A stretch of DNA of 10,772 nucleotides from an uncultured Clostridia bacterium (GCA_947630075.1 CANRGF010000021.1:1-10772); one strand, 5' to 3'; numbered from the stretch's first letter, positions 1-6,209 are shown. Notes: generated from the letters alone by a model not told the origin. Made by a program: numbers and translations.

Positions 1-445
1 CTGCAAGAAGGGTGGAGATTATTTCAAAATTTTCCTTATCTTTAAGCACAAATTCAAAATTGTATCCTGTTGAGTTTTTGTTGCTATCTTTATTGTAATA
101 AAGGTTTGAATAAATCAAAACATAGGCCTTTAATAAACACAGCCTATCGCATTCACTATCAAATAGGCTTAAATCTATCTTTTCATAATTATAGTCAACT
201 AAAAAAGAGTAGATGTCCCCCCTCAGCATCAAAAACCCATCCCAATGCAAAATTTCTAGATTGGGGTTAAATTTATTAAAAATATCAATCAACTTTGCAA
301 TCAAAAAGTTGTTTGCGTTTATCAATATATAGTGGTCGGCATCGTCTATGATTGCACAATTATTTAAAACAACAGAGATGAATGAATGAGCGCAACACGC
401 GTTGAGTGGTATTGATTTGGTTATCTGCTGCTTCCATTCAATCAT
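1..445 (-). CDS. whiA: WhiA-like DNA-binding protein, N-terminal part (runs off left edge)
   Basis: An ATG at 443-445 opens a frame that stays open for 148 codons to the window edge, so the C-terminus is missing. An SD of GGAGG at 450-454 sits 4 bases before the ATG and 11 bases past the stop of the PHP gene, so the two are co-transcribed. The protein begins MIEWKQQITKSIPLNACCAH. The paired cysteines near residues 17-18 followed by a helical stretch resemble the WhiA N-terminal domain. About residues 107-148 (CDRLCLLKAYVL, then GYNFEFVLKDKENFEIISTL) fit the WhiA pattern in which a CC..A.LRG.FL..GS segment leads into a YHLEF-like strand. The usual glycine-serine of the LAGLIDADG-like core is not kept. 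WhiA is a cytoplasmic DNA-binding protein tied to cell division and chromosome segregation in Gram-positives. The murB-PHP-whiA order supports the call. The helix-turn-helix part lies outside the window. The assignment rests on family memory, so it is moderate. Confidence 0.68.
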   Translation of the reverse strand, partial: MIEWKQQITKSIPLNACCAHSFISVVLNNCAIIDDADHYILINANNFLIAKLIDIFNKFNPNLEILHWDGFLMLRGDIYSFLVDYNYEKIDLSLFDSECDRLCLLKAYVLIYSNLYYNKDSNKNSTGYNFEFVLKDKENFEIISTLLA

Positions 446-456
446 ATAGCCTCCAA

Positions 457-1230
457 TTAAGCCTTCTTTGCCTTTTCCTTTTTAAATGTTGGAAGTTGGT
501 TATAGTTCACCACCGCGCTTTCAGGAATTCTTAGCCTTAAAATTGCACTCAAACCTTTGTGGCAATCTCCAACGCGGTCAGGCGAGTGCGCATCACTATC
601 TATAACGAACTTGCACCCCAAATTATAGCAAGTTAAAATCTCTTCATCGCTCATGCCAAGGCGCTTGCCGTTCAATTCAATGAGCGTGTTGGTTTCTTTT
701 GCTACTCTTGCCACTTTTTCCACATCCACCTTGCACACATGGTTGAGGTGGGTGATTATGTCAATATCATATTTTCGCATAGCGTTTATGTAGGCATTTG
801 TGTTCTTTTCAATCTGCTTTTTGCTCGTGTGGTGGAAAATGCTGCAAAACACATTTTTGAGCACAAATCCAAACTGTTCCTTCCTCGAAGTGGATTTAAC
901 TAGCCTATGAAAGCCACATAGAAGAATGTCCAAATTATTAATGTCCTCATCCACAATGTCTATGTCACCCCTGCTAGAAATTAGGTTTGCTTCCACGCCA
1001 AGCAAAACATCAATAGGGTAATGGTCTTTTGCCTCTTCAATGTCTTTCTTCACATTATCAATGTCTGCTCGCCTAACGCCATAAAGTTTTTGATTAAAAC
1101 CATGGTCTGTGATAGCCACTTGCCTTAGCCCGCGCTCATAAGCCACACGAACATTGTCCTCAATCGAACCTTTTCCGTGGTGATGGCGGGAATATTTAGT
1201 GTGAGTGTGATAATCCGCTAAAAGTGCCAT
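457..1230 (-). CDS. PHP-domain metal-dependent phosphoesterase
   Basis: This 257-residue cytoplasmic protein belongs to the PHP (polymerase and histidinol phosphatase) superfamily, YcdX-like branch, whose members hydrolyse phosphomonoesters with a tri-metal site. The ligand set is visible in order: H8 and H10 in the opening DYHTHT, D42-H43 in ITDHG, E80 in GVEAN, H108 in CGFHR, H161 in THLNH, and D213 and H215 in DSDAH. The ATG at 1228-1230 is chosen because AAGGAG (1235-1240) lies 4 bases upstream and the PHP motif begins within ten residues. An in-frame ATG 14 codons further out has no SD and no family match. The C-terminus is a lysine-rich tail. A promoter lies at 1301-1329, and the WhiA-like gene follows after 11 bases. 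In clostridia a PHP gene commonly sits between murB and rapZ-yvcK-whiA. The substrate is unknown. Confidence 0.88.
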   Translation of the reverse strand: MALLADYHTHTKYSRHHHGKGSIEDNVRVAYERGLRQVAITDHGFNQKLYGVRRADIDNVKKDIEEAKDHYPIDVLLGVEANLISSRGDIDIVDEDINNLDILLCGFHRLVKSTSRKEQFGFVLKNVFCSIFHHTSKKQIEKNTNAYINAMRKYDIDIITHLNHVCKVDVEKVARVAKETNTLIELNGKRLGMSDEEILTCYNLGCKFVIDSDAHSPDRVGDCHKGLSAILRLRIPESAVVNYNQLPTFKKEKAKKA

Positions 1231-1300
1231 GTTTCTCCTTATAAACCCTAAATTTGAACAAATTTTGCTCAAAATGTTGCATGATTTTGAAATCTAATTT

Positions 1301-1329
1301 ATTATATCACTCTTAAAGAAAAAAATCAA
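1301..1329 (-). promoter_or_regulatory. Sigma-A promoter for the PHP-whiA pair
   Basis: Read on the minus strand, TTGATT (1324-1329) is followed by a 17-base spacer and a perfect TATAAT (1301-1306). Transcription would start near 1294, giving a leader of about 65 bases before the PHP ATG. The -35 box lies inside the 3' arm of the murB terminator hairpin, so the two signals share bases. Confidence 0.7.
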
Positions 1330-1348
1330 ATAAAAGCTATTTGATTTT
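1319..1348 (-). terminator. Probable intrinsic terminator of murB
   Basis: A perfect 10-base inverted repeat (AAAATCAAAT at 1322-1331, ATTTGATTTT at 1339-1348) has a 7-base loop. On the minus strand it runs into seven T residues (1319-1325), partly shared with the stem. It begins 57 bases after the murB stop. The stem holds only two G-C pairs, so it may be leaky and let some transcription pass into the PHP gene. Confidence 0.55.
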
Positions 1349-1404
1349 CTTAAAATATAAAATTTTTTATGCACCTAAAAAGAGGATGTTTATCACCAAA
1401 GTCT

Positions 1405-2694
1405 CTATTTCACAATTTCGATTTCTAAAGGTAGGGTAAAGCCGCACGCTTCTTTCACCTTTGCATTGATAATCTCAATTAGGGTGGAAATATCCTTGCT
1501 GCTCGCTCCGCCCGTGTTTATGATAAACCCTGCGTGCTTTGCGGACACCATCGCACCACCAACTCTCAGCCCTTTAAGCCCGAGTGCATCGATAATCTTT
1601 GCTGGCACAATCTCGCAAAGTTGTTTCCCATTCGAATTATATTCACTTAGAGCAGTTTGCCCGCAATTGTCCTTGCGCGGATTTATTTCATTATCTATCA
1701 TAAATTCACCATTATACTTATAACAGTTGTTATTAAGATTTATATTATAATCATTTGGATTAGCTTCACAAATTTCTCCATGTCTTATCTTTACAATGTG
1801 CTTATAACTATTGTTATGTAAATCTAGTTTTTCATCGGGTTTTTCATTTTCCTTGTTGCAATTGTTAGATTTAAAATTTATTAAAGTGTCCTTCTTATCA
1901 TCACAACAGGGGTCATAAAATTTTGCACTAAATGTATGTTCTTTATTGCCTTCCAATCCAAAACCCACCAAGCCGTTGTTCTCGTTATCGTTATAACAAA
2001 TGTTTTTATTTTTCATTTTGTCTTTATCAATGAAAAATCGCTTAAACACACTCCCAGCGCTAGGGAAGTCTAGCGGTTGGGTGGCGGATTTTTTTGCTAG
2101 GGCGGAGAGCATGTTTGATTTTATTGTTTCTTTATCCGCAAAATTTAATTTGAGTTTAACCCTCAAAATAACAAAATCTTCATGTTTAAATTTGCTAGTG
2201 CGATAGCCAAATTCACAGGCGGAATTTTTTAATTTCACACGTTTGCCAGCCCCGTCTAAGCAGAGCACATATTCAACAAGATTATTAAACTCAACTCCAA
2301 AAGCACCCAACCCGTTGACCACCGCACCGCCCACGCTAGAGGGTATGCCCGCAAGTTTTTCTATCCCTCCTAAACTATAATTAAGACAAGCGGAAATTAG
2401 TGCGGAAATTGCCACGCCACCATCAGCATAAACGCAGTTGCCTTTAAATAAAATTTTGTTTGCTCTGTTCACAATAATAGCCCCGTCAAACCCGTTGTCA
2501 TCAAACAGCAAGTTTGCGCCAAACCCTATAATCTTATATCTTATTTTGTGTAATTTGCAACAAAAACACACTTTATTTAGTGTTTTATTGGTGTGCACGA
2601 TAAAGAGCAATCTTGCTTTTCCTCCCACCTTAAAAGTGCAAAATTCACTTAGTTTTGCCCCTTTAAAAACCTGAATTTCCCTATGATTTTTCAC
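1405..2694 (-). CDS. murB: UDP-N-acetylenolpyruvoylglucosamine reductase with a large internal insert
   Basis: MurB is a cytoplasmic FAD enzyme. It reduces UDP-GlcNAc-enolpyruvate with NADPH to UDP-N-acetylmuramate, the second committed step of peptidoglycan synthesis. The FAD domain is recognisable: TFKVGG at 20-25, GFGANLL at 57-63, and AGIPSSVGGAVVNGLGAFG at 115-133. The substrate half has FGYRTSKF at 162-169, PSAGSVFKR at 211-219 with the proton-donor Ser215, GLKGLRVGGAMVSAKHAGF at 372-390, and a C-terminal catalytic Glu in LPLEIEIV (about 424). The protein has 429 residues against the usual ~300. The excess is a polar block at about 220-361, described separately. The start is GTG (2692-2694), with a weak SD GGTGG (2704-2708) at 9 bases. 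The solute-binding-like gene ends 25 bases upstream, so they probably share a transcript. Some glycines of the FAD loops are changed (GFGAN for the more usual GGGSN), so this is a fast-evolving copy. All the catalytic positions I can place remain. Confidence 0.93.
   Translation of the reverse strand: MKNHREIQVFKGAKLSEFCTFKVGGKARLLFIVHTNKTLNKVCFCCKLHKIRYKIIGFGANLLFDDNGFDGAIIVNRANKILFKGNCVYADGGVAISALISACLNYSLGGIEKLAGIPSSVGGAVVNGLGAFGVEFNNLVEYVLCLDGAGKRVKLKNSACEFGYRTSKFKHEDFVILRVKLKLNFADKETIKSNMLSALAKKSATQPLDFPSAGSVFKRFFIDKDKMKNKNICYNDNENNGLVGFGLEGNKEHTFSAKFYDPCCDDKKDTLINFKSNNCNKENEKPDEKLDLHNNSYKHIVKIRHGEICEANPNDYNINLNNNCYKYNGEFMIDNEINPRKDNCGQTALSEYNSNGKQLCEIVPAKIIDALGLKGLRVGGAMVSAKHAGFIINTGGASSKDISTLIEIINAKVKEACGFTLPLEIEIVK
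1609..2037 (-). other. Low-complexity coding insert within murB
   Basis: This stretch encodes about residues 220-361 of MurB, placed between the SVFKR active-site strand and the PAKIIDALGLKG helix, where other MurBs have a connection of roughly ten residues. It is rich in Asn, Asp, Lys and Glu, has eight cysteines (233, 263, 264, 279, 309, 324, 344, 360), and has no predictable fold or known motif. Two 17-base near-copies of CTTATAAC..TTGTTAT (1717-1733 and 1801-1817, 15 of 17 identical) encode Asn-Asn-Cys/Ser-Tyr-Lys. The frame stays open throughout, which suggests selection for an uninterrupted protein. It shows no intein splice-site residues. Confidence 0.75.
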
Positions 2695-2719
2695 CGCTAA
2701 ATTCCACCAAAAAAAATTA

Positions 2720-3643
2720 TTAAAAACAATTTGGAATAGCAGCGCTCAAAAGTGCGTTTTCCATATCGTTATATATTCCTGCAGAATAAATTTTGGGATA
2801 CTTGCTGCTAAAAAGCCCATAGTCCACTAGGCTCATTTGATGTTCGTTATCAAGTGCCATTTGCAAAAATTTCATGCCGATTTGGTCATCGGTTGTTATG
2901 CCCAAATATTGAATTAGGTCGGTGTAACTGCCAAGTGGCGTGATGCTGGCACTTGCTCTGCCCACAGCGTTTAGATTGCTCACCCTAAACACATCTCGCG
3001 CACTGCCCAAAAGTTTGCTCTCTTTGTCGTAGATAAAATCTTTATAGGCTTCATATTGGCTTTGCTTCTTTGTTAAAGAATAATTCAATTTGCCATAAAT
3101 TTTTTCTGGGTGGATATAATCATTTTCTCCACAATAAAAGTTTTTGACTTGCCCGCCATGGCTGAATTCTGCATATCCGCTAACAAGATATGGCAGGGCA
3201 AAAAGCTTGCCGTTAAAGCTCCCGCTCGCCACCAATTCATCGCGCACATCGTGAGTGGAGTTAATTTCCACAAAATGTGGCAAAAGTAGTTTGCCCACTC
3301 CAAACCCAAACGAAACGATGTCCGGCACACTTTCATTTAGTTCACTTTCAAGTATGTTTGGTTCAATTTGTTTTATCATAATCAGCACGCCTTTGTTTTC
3401 ACTCTCAATTTTTCGTGCAATGTTTTTTAAAAAGGTTAAGCGCGATTTGCTTCCACCTTCAAAAGTTTCAATATGCCAAACTGTGTAGATTTTAGTGTCA
3501 ACCACTGGCTCTTTATAGATTTCATAGTCTTTTGCTTTTTTTATCGCAACTAGTGGCACATATATGCATAAAAAAACAATTCCCGCCACGCTTAATAGTT
3601 TGACCCAATGCTTTTTTAACCAATTTAATTTAAAAAATTTCAT
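2720..3643 (-). CDS. Membrane-anchored solute-binding-protein-like protein
   Basis: This 307-residue protein has a positively charged N-terminus and one hydrophobic segment at about 16-34 (LLSVAGIVFLCIYVPLVAI). There is no convincing lipobox, so it is probably an uncleaved membrane anchor with the rest outside the cell. After it, YTVWHIETFEGGSKSRLTFL (53-72), a PDIVSFGFGVG segment and GKLFALPYLVSGY resemble family-1 extracellular solute-binding proteins of sugar-type ABC transporters. It is shorter than the usual ~400 residues. No permease or ATPase gene is adjacent, so transport is not demonstrated; a sensory or envelope role is equally possible. The ATG at 3641-3643 lies in the stem of a hairpin and has no SD. 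A TATAAT (3673-3678, minus strand) lies upstream without a good -35. murB follows 25 bases after the stop, which suggests co-transcription. Confidence 0.62.
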   Translation of the reverse strand: MKFFKLNWLKKHWVKLLSVAGIVFLCIYVPLVAIKKAKDYEIYKEPVVDTKIYTVWHIETFEGGSKSRLTFLKNIARKIESENKGVLIMIKQIEPNILESELNESVPDIVSFGFGVGKLLLPHFVEINSTHDVRDELVASGSFNGKLFALPYLVSGYAEFSHGGQVKNFYCGENDYIHPEKIYGKLNYSLTKKQSQYEAYKDFIYDKESKLLGSARDVFRVSNLNAVGRASASITPLGSYTDLIQYLGITTDDQIGMKFLQMALDNEHQMSLVDYGLFSSKYPKIYSAGIYNDMENALLSAAIPNCF

Positions 3644-3668
3644 ACTTATTGTATGAAACTTTTTTTTA
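3632..3668 (-). terminator. AT-rich hairpin: terminator of the 3681-4037 gene, overlapping the next start codon
   Basis: Eight perfect pairs (TTTCATAC at 3638-3645 and GTATGAAA at 3651-3658) enclose a 5-base loop. They are flanked by eight T residues (3660-3667) on one side and six A residues (3632-3637) on the other. On the minus strand this is a hairpin followed by six T residues, starting about 13 bases after the stop of the 3681-4037 gene. It could also work on the plus strand, but no plus-strand gene precedes it. The ATG of the following gene lies in the stem. Confidence 0.5.
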
Positions 3669-3680
3669 GTTTATTATATG

Positions 3681-4037
3681 TTAATTTAATGTTGAAATTG
3701 TGCCCCTTGCTTTATTAAGGTCTTGAATATAATCAGGAAACCTTAATTGGCCAAGCTCATTTTGGGCGGTTTTCATGTAATTTAAATATGCACTATACAT
3801 TTCTGCCAATCTTTCCGCACTTGCCATGCCAAGACGTGATGATATCCTTGCACTAACGGCAGTTAACCCAAAATCTCGCAATTCATAGCGGCAAAGTTTC
3901 CCATCTGCTTCAAATTGCAATATCTTCGAGCCGTTTTTAGAGCTTAATAAAAGTAAATCGTCCACCTTGCCAAACACTTGTTCTGCAATTATTTTTGCGT
4001 CTTCATCTGTGATGTTTATAACATAAATATTATTCAT
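3681..4037 (-). CDS. Hypothetical protein, 118 residues
   Basis: I do not recognise the family. The protein begins MNNIYVINITDEDAKIIAEQ, has no hydrophobic segment or signal peptide and no cysteine-pair metal motif, and looks like a small soluble mixed alpha/beta protein: short strands near residues 3-8, 28-32 and 38-43, then a helical part from about 60 to 95 (SARISSRLGMASAERLAEMY). It is credible as a real gene because AAGGAAG (4042-4048) lies 4 bases before the ATG and a consensus promoter lies at 4057-4085. It ends at an AT-rich hairpin before the solute-binding-like gene. It is divergent from uvrC with about 100 bases between the start codons, so both could be controlled from the shared region. 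No function is proposed. Confidence 0.72.
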   Translation of the reverse strand: MNNIYVINITDEDAKIIAEQVFGKVDDLLLLSSKNGSKILQFEADGKLCRYELRDFGLTAVSARISSRLGMASAERLAEMYSAYLNYMKTAQNELGQLRFPDYIQDLNKARGTISTLN

Positions 4038-4056
4038 AATTCTTCCTTACAAGGTG

Positions 4057-4085
4057 ATTATAACATCGGTTTTGCGATTTGTCAA
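4057..4085 (-). promoter_or_regulatory. Consensus sigma-A promoter for the 118-residue hypothetical gene
   Basis: On the minus strand a perfect TTGACA (4080-4085), a 17-base spacer and a perfect TATAAT (4057-4062) are preceded by TGT, giving an extended -10. This is the strongest promoter by consensus in the window. The expected start near 4050 leaves a leader of about 12 bases that contains the SD. Confidence 0.85.
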
Positions 4086-4121
4086 TATTTTAATAATTTT
4101 CTTTTAAATAATTTAAAACTA

Positions 4122-4130
4122 TGTTATAAT
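4122..4130 (+). promoter_or_regulatory. Extended -10 promoter for uvrC
   Basis: TGT-TATAAT (4122-4130) matches an extended -10 element. The best -35 at 17 bases (TTTTAA, 4102-4107) is poor, as is common for extended -10 promoters. The -10 ends only 6 bases before the first uvrC ATG (4137), so transcription would begin at or next to that codon. Confidence 0.6.
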
Positions 4131-4136
4131 AAAATT

Positions 4137-5942
4137 ATGAACATCATTATGGATAAGGTTAAGCGCTTGACCACTGACCCAGGCGTTTACATCATGAAAG
4201 ATAAAGATGAAAATGTAATATATGTTGGCAAAGCCAAAAATTTAAAGCGGCGCGTCAGCCAATACTTTTTGCGCAAGCAAGAGCATATAAAAGTTCGCAA
4301 TATGGTAGAGAACATCCGCGATTTTGATTTTTACATCGTCAATGACGAAGTTGAGGCTCTTGCCCTAGAAAATAACCTTATCAAAAAATATAAGCCATAT
4401 TATAATATCTTGCTTAAAGATAGCAAGACTTATGCCTATATTAAAATCAATTTAAAAGAAGACTATCCTCATTTTGAAATTTCACGCAGGCTTAATAAAT
4501 CGGACAAATATTTCGGGCCATATATGGCAGGAGTTACGGCAAAAGATGTCATTAGCATTTTAGATTATGCCTTCCCGCTTCGCAAATGCCGCTTGCCGCT
4601 CACTGAAAGCAAAAAACCGCTAAAGCCTTGCATTTTCCACGAAATGCACTTGTGCTCAGCTCCGTGCGCCCACAAAATCTCAAAAGCGGAATATATGGGC
4701 ATTGTAAATGACGCCATCCGCTTTTTAAAGGGCGAAACAGACGAAGTTGAAAAGATTTTATTAGAAAAAATGCAAATAGCGTCCGACACGCAAAACTATG
4801 AAACCGCCATAAAATTGCGCGATAGGCTCAATATGTTAAACAAGATGAAAGCGCGCGTTATCACAAGCCTTGGAAGCCTTGTGGATTATGATGTGTTTAA
4901 TCTAAAAACGAGTGGTGAGTTTTCGGCAATGTGCGTGCTAAACATTCGTGGTGGCAAGTTGCAAGGTGTTGAGACCTTCGATATTTTAAATTTTTTGGAC
5001 ATAAACGAGGCATACACTCAGTTTGTTATGCAGTATTACACTTCGCACCCGCTCATTGTGGATGAAATCATTATGCCGGATGTGGACACACAAGAAATTG
5101 AAATCTTTTTGCAAGATAAGGCTAAGAAAAAGGTGGCGGTAACTAAGCCAAAAATCGATAGTGTTAAGTTTAAACTGCTAGAAATAGCCGAAAAAAATGC
5201 CATAATGCACATGGAAAAGAACCTAGAGCGCACCACAAAGCAGCAAAACGCTAGCATAGGCGCGGTTAGGCAACTTAAAAAGGATTTAGACCTAAAGCAT
5301 GAGCCAAAGCGCATTGAATGTTACGATATTTCCCACACTTATGGCACTTACACCGTTGCCAGCATGGTGGTGCTGATAAATGGCGAAAAAGCGCCGTCAA
5401 TGTATCGCAAATTTAAGATAGAAACGGTGGATTTCATTGACGATTTTGCTTCAATGCGCGAAGTTTTAACTCGCCGAATGGAAAAGTTAAATAGCGATGA
5501 CATCAGTTTTAGCCAGATGCCAGACTTGATTGTTATAGATGGCGGCAAAGGGCAACTCGGCATTGCGGTTGAAGTTATGGAAAAATATCATTTCACAAAC
5601 GATTTGATTTCACTTGCCAAGCGTGAAGAGGAAGTGTTTAAGCCTTATGAGCCACGCCCATACATGCTTTCAAAGGGCAGTTTTAGCCTGCGTTTGGTGC
5701 AACTCGCACGCGATGAAGCGCACCGCTTTGCAATCACATTTAACCGTAGCCTAAGGCAAAAGGGTATGTATCGTGGTGGGCTAGAGAGCATTGAGGGTGT
5801 TGGGCCTGCAACTCGCCGTGCTCTTTTAGGCAAATTCCGCACGATAGAAAACATCAAAAACGCCACTCTTGAAGAACTAGAGCAAACAAAAGGCGTGAGC
5901 AAATCCACCGCACTAAATATTTATAAAAGGTTTAACAAATAA
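4137..5942 (+). CDS. uvrC: UvrABC excinuclease subunit C
   Basis: UvrC makes both incisions (3' and 5' of the lesion) in nucleotide excision repair after UvrA-UvrB loads on damaged DNA. From the ATG at 4137 the protein has 601 residues, the normal family length. The N-terminal GIY-YIG nuclease (PGVY at 15-18, IYVGKAK at 28-34, metal-binding Glu in LALENNLI, about 78) makes the 3' cut. Four cysteines at 151, 165, 173 and 177 match the conserved cluster reported to hold an iron-sulphur centre. A UVR motif (about 200-236) binds UvrB. The RNase H-like nuclease for the 5' cut keeps D397 (CYDISH), D468 (VIDGGKGQL) and H529. Helix-hairpin-helix DNA-binding repeats close the protein (about 549-601). 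An ATG at 4149 is an alternative start. Neither ATG has an SD. The frame extends upstream to 3978, but that part overlaps the divergent promoters and gene. A terminator follows directly. Confidence 0.97.
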   Translation: MNIIMDKVKRLTTDPGVYIMKDKDENVIYVGKAKNLKRRVSQYFLRKQEHIKVRNMVENIRDFDFYIVNDEVEALALENNLIKKYKPYYNILLKDSKTYAYIKINLKEDYPHFEISRRLNKSDKYFGPYMAGVTAKDVISILDYAFPLRKCRLPLTESKKPLKPCIFHEMHLCSAPCAHKISKAEYMGIVNDAIRFLKGETDEVEKILLEKMQIASDTQNYETAIKLRDRLNMLNKMKARVITSLGSLVDYDVFNLKTSGEFSAMCVLNIRGGKLQGVETFDILNFLDINEAYTQFVMQYYTSHPLIVDEIIMPDVDTQEIEIFLQDKAKKKVAVTKPKIDSVKFKLLEIAEKNAIMHMEKNLERTTKQQNASIGAVRQLKKDLDLKHEPKRIECYDISHTYGTYTVASMVVLINGEKAPSMYRKFKIETVDFIDDFASMREVLTRRMEKLNSDDISFSQMPDLIVIDGGKGQLGIAVEVMEKYHFTNDLISLAKREEEVFKPYEPRPYMLSKGSFSLRLVQLARDEAHRFAITFNRSLRQKGMYRGGLESIEGVGPATRRALLGKFRTIENIKNATLEELEQTKGVSKSTALNIYKRFNK

Positions 5943-5945
5943 AGT

Positions 5946-5977
5946 CCAAGCTCAACCGCTTGGTTTTTTATTTTTTT
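5946..5977 (+). terminator. Intrinsic terminator of uvrC
   Basis: A 6-base stem (CCAAGC at 5946-5951, GCTTGG at 5958-5963) with a 6-base loop is followed by TTTTTT-A-TTTTTTT. It starts 4 bases after the uvrC stop and separates uvrC from the ctsR operon. Confidence 0.9.
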
Positions 5978-6024
5978 AGTAAATTCAGCACTTTAATTAT
6001 TTTTGTGTTCAAAATTTGCCGTTA

Positions 6025-6051
6025 TTAGCACTCAAATAAAAAGATTGCTAA
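6025..6051 (+). promoter_or_regulatory. CIRCE element (HrcA operator)
   Basis: TTAGCACTC (6025-6033), nine spacer bases and GATTGCTAA (6043-6051) match the CIRCE consensus TTAGCACTC-N9-GAGTGCTAA at 17 of 18 arm positions with the correct spacing. HrcA binds CIRCE and represses groESL/dnaK-type chaperone operons in many bacteria. Here the element ends 27 bases upstream of the -35 box of the ctsR promoter rather than overlapping the transcription start. Confidence 0.82.
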
Positions 6052-6078
6052 AAATTTTTAAAAATTTGTCAAATTTGC

Positions 6079-6107
6079 TTGACATTGCAATTTTTAAGTG
6101 ATAGAAT
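6079..6107 (+). promoter_or_regulatory. Sigma-A promoter of the ctsR-mcsA-mcsB-clpC operon
   Basis: A perfect TTGACA (6079-6084), a 17-base spacer and TAGAAT (6102-6107) are preceded by TGA, an extended -10. A-tract-rich DNA at 6051-6075 upstream could act as an UP element. Transcription should start near 6114, giving a leader of about 117 bases. Confidence 0.85.
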
Positions 6108-6116
6108 AAGGGCGAA

Positions 6117-6133
6117 AGTCAAAGAAAGTCAAA
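6117..6133 (+). promoter_or_regulatory. CtsR operator (CtsR box)
   Basis: Two direct heptads AGTCAAA (6117-6123 and 6127-6133) separated by three bases match the CtsR consensus of tandem GGTCAAA heptads with 3-base spacing. Each differs only at its first base. The box lies just after the predicted transcription start, a typical autorepression position. Confidence 0.85.
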
Positions 6134-6209
6134 TCACTGTGGTTGTAAGTTGCTCCCTATCCCTGTGCAAGTGCTTGTGGGGTTCAAAATAAATGACAAA
6201 CTGTGATTT
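6131..6209 (+). other. Potential structured 5' leader of the ctsR operon
   Basis: AAATCAC (6131-6137) is complementary to GTGATTT (6203-6209), and TTGT (6143-6146) to ACAA (6196-6199), forming an imperfect closing stem. Inside, GCAA (6167-6170) can pair with TTGT (6175-6178, one G-T wobble) around a 4-base loop, with CCC (6161-6163) facing GGGG (6179-6182). The outer stem ends 8 bases before the SD. I recognise no known riboswitch or thermometer class. The fold is by eye only. Confidence 0.35.

Noticed and set aside
70..270. Plus-strand open frame opposite the WhiA-like gene
   Set aside because: It has no SD or family match, and the opposite strand carries an open frame with an SD and operon context.
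1609..2037. MurB insert as an intein or inserted enzyme domain
   Set aside because: No Cys/Ser at the start with a His-Asn pair at the end, no endonuclease motif, and low-complexity composition.
3978..4136. N-terminal extension of the uvrC frame by 53 codons
   Set aside because: It overlaps the start of the divergent hypothetical gene and both promoters, has no SD, and UvrC from 4137 already has the normal family length.
5985..6011. A second, degenerate CIRCE-like repeat (TCAGCACTT-N9-TTGTGTTCA)
   Set aside because: Only about 12 of 18 arm positions match and the right arm is poor. In AT-rich DNA this is within chance.
6067..6084. Inverted repeat TGTCAA-N6-TTGACA as a further operator
   Set aside because: Its right arm is the -35 box itself, and 6-base arms in AT-rich DNA are weak evidence. 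It does not fit the direct-repeat CtsR pattern.
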